Position numbers and translations under genes: made by a program. The notes under the pieces are model-generated. The model worked only from the letters and a program-made list of their open reading frames with translations. It was not told the origin of the DNA and did not search any database. From Chloroflexota bacterium (GTDB taxonomy: Bacteria > Chloroflexota > Anaerolineae > Anaerolineales > Villigracilaceae), in the NCBI GenBank assembly GCA_016191985.1, contig JACPVB010000045.1, positions 1 through 5,171 of the forward strand: a stretch of 5,171 bases of DNA, read 5' to 3'. Below are positions 1 to 5,171 of the stretch, in pieces; position 1 is the stretch's first letter; every line of letters begins with the position of its first letter.

Positions 1-37
1 ACAAGTATAATTGGCTATCCCTGTTTTTGGAAACATG

Positions 38-2002
38 ATGCTGAAAAATCGTACCCTTCTGATTATATTTTCCATTCTTCTCTGGCTGTTCCTTGTCCTT
101 TTTCCGTGGCAGGGCTGGCTGGAGGGAATGAATGTTCTCCGTTTTGGGCTTGGAATGCTCGCGTATTTAATTCCAGGCATGGCCGCCTTTTTGGTGTGGA
201 CGGGCGAGGAGCAAATTTCCGCGCAGACTCTGCTTGGCGGCCTTGTGATCGTTATTTTCGTTACCGGCCTGCTTGGAGTCGTTGCGCGATTTTTTCAACT
301 AAACTTTTTGTTCATCCGCTGGGCGTTTGCATTTTGGGGAACGGTCATGATCGCCATCTTGTGGCTTCGTCCAACGCGCATCACCTGGCAGTTTGAAAAA
401 ATTGCATGGTGGGAATCGCTTTTGCTTTTGGTTTCCGCTGGCGGCGCGGTCTATTTTGCCACGCTTGCCAACCCGCCCCTCATCCACGACGATGCGTTTA
501 CCTACAACGCCCTGTTGTATTATTTTCAACATGCGCCCGCCCTGAATTTTGACTTTCCAGACTCATTGAGCCGATTGGAGATTCCCCGTTTCTGGATTGC
601 TTACTGGCCTTTGGTGGAAGCGATGATCTCCGGACTCAGCGGCGTGAACGGTTTATTTATCACCGGCACGCTTCTTCCCCCGCTGTTGGCTGTTTTCTCT
701 TTTCTGGCAGTGTTTGCCCTCGCCCGGACATTAGGTCTGCCGCGTCTCGTAGCTGGAGCGGCGGTGCTCGCGCAGGGATTTAGTCTCATGCGCCTGAGTC
801 GTAATAACCAGCCCGGAGACCTTTTCTTCCAGAAATTGACGGAAGATAAAGTTGTTGCTGCCTTTGTTGTCTCTCTGGTTTTAATTATCCTTGCGGTTGA
901 ATATTTTCAAAACCCGACAAACCGCAAGCTCTTCATCATCTGGGTTACTGCGATGGGGATGGTGTTCACGCACCCGGTCCAGTTTGGAATGGCGTGCATG
1001 ATCGTTGGCGTGTATGGACTGCCTTCTCTTTTTAAAAAAGAATTGCGTTGGAAATATTTTCTTTTAATTGGGATTCTTGCGGCGGTGGTTCTCATCCCGT
1101 ATTCATTCCGATTCTTCGGCGGTGAATATTCCCAAACCCTCAGCTTTTCCATGGACGATGTCATCGCCAACGACGAACTCGCCCGCCTCGGCATTCGCCG
1201 CATTGATTACATCGAAGGGACAAATTTCTATGGCATCTCCCACTATTTGACGGTGGGATTACCCTACGAGATCGGCGCGCTGGCGGCAGTGGTGAGTCTG
1301 TTTTTCTTTTGGAAATATGAACACGCCCGTTATGTGCTGGCATCCTTTCTCGTTTTGGGTTTGTCCATGCTTCCTTACACAGGCTGGATCGTGGGCATGT
1401 TCACCACGCCGTTCCAGTTGTGGCGTCTTACCTGGCTCACTCCGTTTGGAATCGCGTTTGCATTTTTGCTTTGGGCTGGGTTGGATGTCGTTCAAAAAAT
1501 GAGGCCATTGGAAAAAATAAGAAAATGGCTGCCCCAGCTTGCCTATTTTTCTGCATACATCCTGCTGGTGGCTGCCGTGCTTTACGTCCGCGAGTGGACT
1601 CTGGGCAATGTGGAGAAAAGCAATCAGGATGTGGTCGGTATTTATACCAACTACGTCAGCACTGCCGGGAGGATGAATCAACTCAACGTAACCGGCACCC
1701 CAACTATCGTCGGCGGTCCAGATGCGGTCACTCATTCCGTCATCCCCAGCCTGACGCTGAAATTCGTCCCTCTTGTCTTTCGGGTTGAGACGGGTGGCCC
1801 GCAAACCCAGTTATGGAAATCTGTCGTTGGAGATGACGTTCCCCCAGACGTTCGCTTTGCCCGATTAAAAGAAAACAACGTGAACTATCTGCTTCTCAAA
1901 GGCGAGATGGGGTGGGTGATTGAGTTGATGGATCAGTATCCAGAAAATATCGAATTTATTTTTAGGGATCAACGTTTCAGTTTGTATAAATTGACCTATT
2001 GA
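38..2002 (+). CDS. Polytopic membrane protein, GT-C glycosyltransferase-like, with soluble C-terminal domain
   Basis: This is a large integral membrane protein of 654 residues from the chosen start. I see roughly 13-15 hydrophobic segments, for example near residues 7-22, 37-54, 65-83, 91-110, 125-142, 208-228, 272-287, 340-355, 431-447 and 463-481. They are followed by a largely soluble tail from about residue 520. A loop after the fifth segment carries an acidic HDDAFTY motif (H150, D151, D152). Paired acidic residues in the first large outer loop are typical of GT-C fold enzymes that use lipid-linked sugars, so a role in cell-envelope glycosylation is plausible but inferred. Start choice: an in-frame stop lies at 8-10, TTG at 11 has no visible Shine-Dalgarno, and ATG codons lie at 35 and 38. 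GGAA at 29-32 is spaced best for 38. The gene ends 33 bases before a strong terminator. It could instead be a non-enzymatic membrane protein of unknown function; I do not recognise a characterised homologue. Confidence 0.85.
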   Translation: MLKNRTLLIIFSILLWLFLVLFPWQGWLEGMNVLRFGLGMLAYLIPGMAAFLVWTGEEQISAQTLLGGLVIVIFVTGLLGVVARFFQLNFLFIRWAFAFWGTVMIAILWLRPTRITWQFEKIAWWESLLLLVSAGGAVYFATLANPPLIHDDAFTYNALLYYFQHAPALNFDFPDSLSRLEIPRFWIAYWPLVEAMISGLSGVNGLFITGTLLPPLLAVFSFLAVFALARTLGLPRLVAGAAVLAQGFSLMRLSRNNQPGDLFFQKLTEDKVVAAFVVSLVLIILAVEYFQNPTNRKLFIIWVTAMGMVFTHPVQFGMACMIVGVYGLPSLFKKELRWKYFLLIGILAAVVLIPYSFRFFGGEYSQTLSFSMDDVIANDELARLGIRRIDYIEGTNFYGISHYLTVGLPYEIGALAAVVSLFFFWKYEHARYVLASFLVLGLSMLPYTGWIVGMFTTPFQLWRLTWLTPFGIAFAFLLWAGLDVVQKMRPLEKIRKWLPQLAYFSAYILLVAAVLYVREWTLGNVEKSNQDVVGIYTNYVSTAGRMNQLNVTGTPTIVGGPDAVTHSVIPSLTLKFVPLVFRVETGGPQTQLWKSVVGDDVPPDVRFARLKENNVNYLLLKGEMGWVIELMDQYPENIEFIFRDQRFSLYKLTY

Positions 2003-2035
2003 TTCTTCTTGCCACAAGAAAACATCGAAATTTCT

Positions 2036-2063
2036 AAACCGCCCGGTATTGGGCGGTTTTTTT
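2036..2063 (+). terminator. Rho-independent terminator after the membrane protein gene
   Basis: A perfect 9-bp stem (2036-2044, AAACCGCCC, pairing with 2051-2059, GGGCGGTTT) encloses a 6-base loop and leads into seven consecutive T residues (2057-2063). The G+C-rich stem and T-run match the classical intrinsic terminator. The complementary strand lacks a comparable T-run, so it acts mainly on + strand transcription. It separates the membrane protein from the regulator/aminotransferase genes. Confidence 0.93.
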
Positions 2064-2079
2064 CATTTATTCTCCTCCC

Positions 2080-2108
2080 TTGACGATTAAAACGCCATAA
2101 GGTATATT
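2080..2108 (+). promoter_or_regulatory. Sigma-70-type promoter of the Lrp-family regulator operon
   Basis: TTGACG at 2080-2085 matches the -35 consensus in five of six positions. TATATT at 2103-2108 matches the -10 consensus in five of six. The spacer is exactly 17 bases. It sits just after the terminator of the preceding gene and would start transcription near 2115, giving a leader of about 29 bases before the regulator ATG. Position and spacing together make this a convincing housekeeping promoter. An autoregulatory Lrp site near it would be expected for the family, but I see no clear operator palindrome. Confidence 0.8.
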
Positions 2109-2123
2109 CCGCGTGTCACTTTC

Positions 2124-2130
2124 GGAAGAG
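2124..2130 (+). promoter_or_regulatory. Distant Shine-Dalgarno-like site for the Lrp-family gene
   Basis: GGAAGAG is the only purine-rich Shine-Dalgarno-like stretch in the short predicted leader. It lies 13 bases before the ATG at 2144, longer than the usual 5-9. No better in-frame start fits it: the ATG at 2131 directly behind it is out of frame and gives only a six-codon ORF. Translation initiation of the regulator may therefore be weak. Confidence 0.4.
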
Positions 2131-2143
2131 ATGTGTAAATCCT

Positions 2144-2650
2144 ATGTATGAATTCGACAAAACAGACATAAAAATCGTCAATTTGCTCCTTGAGGATGGC
2201 CGTATGTCCGCCTCGGAAATGTCCCGCCGGATGGGGGATATTTCTGAGCGCGCTGTGCGTTATCGCGTGGACCGGATGATCGAGGAGGGCTTCATTCAGA
2301 TCAGCGCCGTGGTCAGCCCGGAGGCGCTTGGCTTCAAGATCAAGGCCGATGTCTGGCTTGAAGTGGAAGCAGACACGGTTTTGGAAGTTGCCAAAAAAAT
2401 GGCGTCTTTCGAAAATGTGACGTACGTAGCCTGCGGCATCGGACAGAATGACATCAGTATTCAGGTGGTCGCCAGGGACACTTCGGAGATCTACTATTTC
2501 GTCACCGAAGTCGTCCGCAAGGTCCCAGGGGTGCGCAAGACCACGACCTCCATCGTGCCGATCATTCTTAAAGATGTTTACCAGTGGAGAGTGCCTGAGC
2601 GAATTGCAAATGAATTATCAGAGAACGAATCAGTCGAAACATCCAAATAA
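2144..2650 (+). CDS. Lrp/AsnC-family transcriptional regulator
   Basis: This is a cytoplasmic DNA-binding regulator of 168 residues, close to the usual 150-165 for the family. Residues 5-51 form the N-terminal winged helix-turn-helix: DKTDIKIVNLLLEDGR opens it, and the recognition helix region is SERAVRYRVDRMIEEGFI (34-51). Residues about 66-148 form the C-terminal RAM/ligand-sensing domain, with the family's glycine/aspartate turn seen as CGIGQND (97-103). The last strand, KTTTSIVPIILKDVYQW, is also typical. In this family the RAM domain drives dimer/octamer assembly and binds amino acids or related effectors. The gene follows its own promoter and lies 18 bases before an aminotransferase gene, so it probably controls that operon and itself; the effector is unknown. 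A polar tail of about 18 residues after the RAM domain is not needed for the fold. Confidence 0.95.
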   Translation: MYEFDKTDIKIVNLLLEDGRMSASEMSRRMGDISERAVRYRVDRMIEEGFIQISAVVSPEALGFKIKADVWLEVEADTVLEVAKKMASFENVTYVACGIGQNDISIQVVARDTSEIYYFVTEVVRKVPGVRKTTTSIVPIILKDVYQWRVPERIANELSENESVETSK

Positions 2651-2668
2651 TCCATCAGAGGAGAGTGT

Positions 2669-3967
2669 ATGTTTGGTTCGAAGACGCAATCGTTACAGCA
2701 ACGGGCGCAAAAGGTATTGCCGCTGGGTGTGAATTCCAATTTCCGTTTTTGGGGGGAGGGCATCACTCCGTATGTTGAAAAAGCCAAAGGGGGGTATCTA
2801 TGGGACGTGGATGGAAAAAAATATATTGATTATCGCATGGCCTTCGGGCCTATTATTTTAGGTCACTCCTACGAGGAGGTTGACCAGAAAGTCATTGAAG
2901 AGATTCAAAAGGGCATTCTCTTCGCGATGACAAGTGAACTCGAAGTCACCGTGGCGGAGATGATCGTTGAAATGTCCCCTGCGATTGAGATGGTGCGCAT
3001 GGCCTGCTCCGGCACCGAAGCCACCATGCATGCCATCCGCGTGGCGCGCGCCTATACTGGTCGTGACATCATCCTCAAGTTTGAAGGCAACTATCACGGA
3101 ATGCACGACCATGCCTTGTGGTCAACTTACGCGCCGTCGGATGCGTATGGCAACCGCCGCAGTCCGATCCCTGTGCCGGGGTCGTCGGGCATTCCCAAAT
3201 CCATGCGTGAGTTCATTATCACGCTTCCTTTCAACGATTTTGAAGGCTTCGGGCGCGTGATGAAATCGTACGGGGAGCAAATTGCCGCAGTCATTACCGA
3301 GCCGTGTCAGGGTAATTGTGCGGCAATCAATCCACAGGATGGATTTTTGCAATTGATTCGTCAAAAGACGGAAGAATACGGTTGTGTCTTTATTCTGGAT
3401 GAAGTGAAGACGGGCTTCCGCATCGCCAACGGCGGCGCACAGGAATACTACCGCCTCAAACCGGACCTGGTCACGTATGCAAAAGCCCTGGGCAATGGCT
3501 ACCCTGTGGCAGCCTTCGGCGGCAAAGCGGAGATCATGTCCATTATTGGGCATGGCGTGGCGCAAGGCGGGACGTACACCAACAACAAACCCGGTATTGC
3601 TGGCGCGTATGCCACGTTGAGTCTGTTGAAATCCAAACCTATTTTAAAAACCATCGAAAAACGCGGGCAACGCCTGATGGATGGCTTGAAAGAAATTTTT
3701 GAAGAAAATAATATTCCCGCTGTGTTTACGGGCTACCCCGCCATGTTTTCCTTCTCGCTCAATATTGAATCGGTCACCTGTCAGCGCGACTGGCAGGAGA
3801 GTGACCACTCCTTGTATTTAAAGTTGGTCGAGAAAGCCGTTGCCAAAGGCGTCATGCCCGACCACGACGCGCGCGAACCCTGGTTCCTCTGCTACGAACA
3901 CTCCGATGCGGACATTGACGAGACGTTGAATGTGTATGCGGAGATCGTGAAAGAAGTAAAGCAATAA
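2669..3967 (+). CDS. Class III PLP-dependent aminotransferase, glutamate-1-semialdehyde aminomutase-like
   Basis: This 432-residue cytoplasmic PLP enzyme of fold type I has the length of glutamate-1-semialdehyde 2,1-aminomutase (HemL, about 425-435). Visible landmarks are GVNSNFR (20-26), GPIILGH (60-66), the PLP-phosphate loop SGTEA (114-118), YHG (142-144), EP (211-212), DEV with the pyridine-nitrogen aspartate D244, the Schiff-base lysine K272, and T302 in GGTYTNN for phosphate contact across the dimer. HemL-like marks include the gating-loop region GIPKSM...LPFND (174-190), R26 at the substrate-carboxylate position, and the C-terminal EHSDADIDETL. It differs from typical HemL at 300-308, where GGTYTNNKP replaces the usual GTLSGNP-like stretch, and around 402-405 (REPW). 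Co-transcription with an Lrp regulator rather than haem genes favours an amino acid or beta-amino acid aminotransferase, or an aminomutase/epimerase-like role. A good Shine-Dalgarno, GAGGAG (2658-2663), lies 5 bases before the ATG. True HemL activity is not excluded. Confidence 0.93.
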   Translation: MFGSKTQSLQQRAQKVLPLGVNSNFRFWGEGITPYVEKAKGGYLWDVDGKKYIDYRMAFGPIILGHSYEEVDQKVIEEIQKGILFAMTSELEVTVAEMIVEMSPAIEMVRMACSGTEATMHAIRVARAYTGRDIILKFEGNYHGMHDHALWSTYAPSDAYGNRRSPIPVPGSSGIPKSMREFIITLPFNDFEGFGRVMKSYGEQIAAVITEPCQGNCAAINPQDGFLQLIRQKTEEYGCVFILDEVKTGFRIANGGAQEYYRLKPDLVTYAKALGNGYPVAAFGGKAEIMSIIGHGVAQGGTYTNNKPGIAGAYATLSLLKSKPILKTIEKRGQRLMDGLKEIFEENNIPAVFTGYPAMFSFSLNIESVTCQRDWQESDHSLYLKLVEKAVAKGVMPDHDAREPWFLCYEHSDADIDETLNVYAEIVKEVKQ

Positions 3968-3978
3968 AGATGCAATCC

Positions 3979-4027
3979 GGTGGTCGAGTAGACGGCGGTG
4001 ATTGTCCGCCGTCGTATCGAGACCACC
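3979..4027 (-). repeat. REP/BIME-like palindromic repeat, copy A (inverted relative to copy B)
   Basis: This 49-base imperfect palindrome begins GGTGGTCGAGTAG and ends CGTATCGAGACCACC. Its terminal 6 bases pair (GGTGGT with ACCACC). Its core forms a perfect 8-bp hairpin (3991-3998 with 4006-4013) around a 7-base loop. Its left arm is the exact reverse complement of the right arm of copy B, and its right arm is the exact reverse complement of the left arm of B. It starts 11 bases after the stop of the upstream aminotransferase gene. No T-run follows, so it is not a standard intrinsic terminator, although it could stabilise the upstream mRNA 3' end. Confidence 0.88.
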
Positions 4028-4054
4028 AGGTAATTGAGAGTATTCTACTTAACA

Positions 4055-4103
4055 GGTGGTCTCGATACGCCTTCGCATCAATCGCTCAGGCTACTCGACC
4101 ACC
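4055..4103 (+). repeat. REP/BIME-like palindromic repeat, copy B
   Basis: This 49-base element has arms GGTGGTCTCGATACG (4055-4069) and CTACTCGACCACC (4091-4103) around a 21-base core (4070-4090). The core can form only a broken stem: CCT with AGG, two mismatches, then GC with GC. It is the same length as copy A and in opposite orientation, 27 bases away. Elements with these arm sequences (GGTCTCGATACG...CTACTCGACC) are, as I recall, abundant intergenic repeats in some Actinobacteria and occur in other phyla; I could not search to confirm. The element ends directly against the Shine-Dalgarno of the next gene. Confidence 0.88.
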
Positions 4104-4108
4104 GAGGA
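4104..4108 (+). promoter_or_regulatory. Ribosome binding site of the second aminotransferase, abutting repeat B
   Basis: GAGGA lies 6 bases before the ATG at 4115, which is ideal spacing and fixes that start. It begins at the first base after the right arm of repeat B, so folding of the repeat could change ribosome access. Confidence 0.75.
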
Positions 4109-4114
4109 ATATCC

Positions 4115-5171
4115 ATGACTAAATTATCCGCCCAAGAAATCATTGGCCTCAACAAAGAATATACCTTTTTCTCCTGGTCCAATCAGGGACAGGTGAATCC
4201 CATTCCCGTCACCAAAGCCGAGGGCGTTTATTTTTGGGATGCGGATGGGAAACGCTATCTCGACTTTGCCTCCCAATTGGTGAATCAGAATGTCGGTCAC
4301 CAGCATCCGAAAGTGGTGAAGGCGATTCAGGATCAAGCCGCTGTATTGACCTTTGTCAGCCCCGGTGCGGCTACTGAACCACGCGGTCTGCTTGGCAAAA
4401 AACTGGCTGAGATCACCCCCGGCGACTTGAAGAAAACCTTCTTTGCTTTAGGCGGCGCAGAAGCAAATGAAAACGCCATCAAGATCGCCCGTCAATTCAC
4501 GGGCAGGCATAAAATTTTGGCGCGCTACCGTTCCTATCACGGCGCGACTCACGGCGCAATTGCGTTGACTGGCGATTACCGCCGTCTGCCTGCGGAGCCT
4601 GCCATCTCAGGCGTCGTTCACTTCCTCGACCCATATTGCTATCGCTGTCCGTTCGGTTGGACGAAAGATACCTGTCACCGTGAATGTATCAGCCATGTCG
4701 AAGAGGTCATCCAGCACGAAGGTCCAGACCAGATCGCGGCGATCATCCTCGAAGGCGTGACCGGCACGAACGGACTCATCATCCCGCCTGATGATTACTG
4801 GCCGCGTATGCGCGAGATTTGCGACAAGTATGGCATCCTGCTTATCTCTGACGAAGTGATGAGCGGATGGGGACGCACCGGCGAATGGTTTGCCGTGGAT
4901 AACTGGAATGTCACGCCTGACATTATCACCACCGCGAAGGGCATCACTTCTGGTTATGTGCCGTTGGGCGCGGTGATTGTGCGCGAGCATATCGCCAAAT
5001 ATTTCGACAGTCACATGCTCTCGGCGGGACTCACGTACAACGGTCACGCCCTTGCATGCGCCGCCGCGCTTGCGACAATCGAAACCTATGAAGAAGAAAA
5101 GATTTTTGAAAACGCAAAGAAGGTGGGCAAGTATCTCGGTCAGCGACTTGAAGAATTGAAGGCCAAACATC
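4115..5171 (+). CDS. Class III PLP-dependent aminotransferase (omega-aminotransferase / taurine-pyruvate-like), 3' end cut by window
   Basis: The frame stays open for 352 codons from ATG 4115 to the window edge. Class III aminotransferases usually have about 430-460 residues, so roughly the last 80-100 are missing. Landmarks seen: EGVYFWDADGKRYLDF (36-51), NVGHQHPKV (59-67), phosphate-loop GGAEANE (113-119), YHG (141-143), EGVTG (213-217) where many relatives have EPV, DEV with D246 for the pyridine nitrogen, GWGRTG (251-256), Schiff-base lysine K275 in TTAKGITSGYVPLGA, and T307 in GLTYNGH. A four-cysteine cluster (C175, C178, C187, C191; CYRCPFG...C...C) lies in the large domain; I recall similar cysteines in some relatives. 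The enzyme moves an amino group between an amine or amino acid donor and a 2-oxo acid such as pyruvate, in the cytoplasm; its exact substrate is unknown. It is clearly a different subfamily from the upstream aminotransferase, so this is not a recent tandem duplication. It may be read through from the upstream operon, since no convincing promoter is visible in the gap. Confidence 0.93.
   Translation, partial: MTKLSAQEIIGLNKEYTFFSWSNQGQVNPIPVTKAEGVYFWDADGKRYLDFASQLVNQNVGHQHPKVVKAIQDQAAVLTFVSPGAATEPRGLLGKKLAEITPGDLKKTFFALGGAEANENAIKIARQFTGRHKILARYRSYHGATHGAIALTGDYRRLPAEPAISGVVHFLDPYCYRCPFGWTKDTCHRECISHVEEVIQHEGPDQIAAIILEGVTGTNGLIIPPDDYWPRMREICDKYGILLISDEVMSGWGRTGEWFAVDNWNVTPDIITTAKGITSGYVPLGAVIVREHIAKYFDSHMLSAGLTYNGHALACAAALATIETYEEEKIFENAKKVGKYLGQRLEELKAKH

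Larger units (their letters stand above)
3979..4103. repeat. Composite inverted pair of the two 49-base repeats
   Basis: Considered together, the two copies form a long nested inverted repeat. Positions 3979-3991 pair perfectly with 4091-4103 (13 bp), and 4013-4027 pair perfectly with 4055-4069 (15 bp). Two opposing 21-base cores and a 27-base A+T-rich apical spacer (4028-4054) are left unpaired. The RNA could fold either as two separate local hairpins or as one long stem with two facing cores. This inverted-pair arrangement is that of BIMEs built from REP units. No transposase is present in the window. Confidence 0.85.

Noticed and set aside
11..37. TTG start at 11 for the membrane protein
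   Set aside because: It directly follows an in-frame stop, has no Shine-Dalgarno in the ten bases available, and two ATG codons follow with GGAA at a better spacing. It remains possible because upstream sequence is short.
1259..1804. 181-codon open frame on the - strand
   Set aside because: It lies wholly inside the membrane protein gene, has a low-complexity, charge-rich translation with no recognisable motif, and has no supporting start context. It is a shadow of the real gene.
3122..3565. 147-codon open frame on the - strand
   Set aside because: It is antisense to the first aminotransferase, across its catalytic lysine and DEV motifs, and is explained by codon bias of the + strand gene.
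3991..4013. Core hairpin of repeat A as an intrinsic terminator for the first aminotransferase
   Set aside because: The stem is strong, but no T-run follows; the next bases are GTATCGAGACC.
4034..4046. Promoter in the spacer between the repeats (TTGAGA, TATTCT)
   Set aside because: The two hexamers are only one base apart, and neither has a partner at 16-18 bases, so no credible promoter can be built.
3979..4103. CRISPR array
   Set aside because: There are only two copies, inverted rather than direct, with internal diverged cores and no repeat-spacer periodicity or cas genes.
4607..5170. 187-codon open frame on the - strand
   Set aside because: It is antisense to the well-supported second aminotransferase, whose PLP motifs cover this stretch. 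Its translation resembles no known family.

Overview
The window comes from a bacterium of moderate G+C content. The gene set (a GT-C-like membrane protein, an Lrp/AsnC regulator with a YRVDRM-type recognition helix, and two class III aminotransferases) and the gene texture suggest a Chloroflexota/Anaerolineae-type organism. That placement is an impression from protein style, not a proven assignment. All four real genes lie on the + strand and pack tightly. The largest gene-free gaps are 141 and 147 bases, so no stretch above 300 bases lacks a gene.

Layout. (1) Positions 38-2002 encode a large polytopic membrane protein with an N-terminal GT-C-like half and a soluble C-terminal tail. It ends at a strong intrinsic terminator (2036-2063). 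(2) A near-consensus sigma-70-type promoter follows (TTGACG, 17 bases, TATATT at 2080-2108). (3) An Lrp/AsnC-family regulator (2144-2650) is followed 18 bases later by a class III PLP aminotransferase of the glutamate-1-semialdehyde aminomutase-like branch (2669-3967). The two almost certainly share a transcript. (4) The next intergenic gap is nearly filled by two 49-base imperfect palindromes in opposite orientation (3979-4027 and 4055-4103). Their arms are perfectly conserved and their 21-base cores are diverged. (5) A second, different class III aminotransferase starts at 4115, with its Shine-Dalgarno directly against the edge of the second repeat. It runs off the window end.

How the genes fit together. 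An Lrp-type amino-acid-responsive regulator, transcribed with one PLP aminotransferase and followed by another of a different subfamily, points to a small locus for amino acid or amine interconversion, probably controlled locally by the regulator. The substrates cannot be read from the sequence. The membrane protein is separated from this locus by the terminator and is probably functionally unrelated.

The most unusual structure is the paired inverted repeat between the aminotransferase genes. It has the architecture of a REP/BIME-like element and can fold in two mutually exclusive ways.
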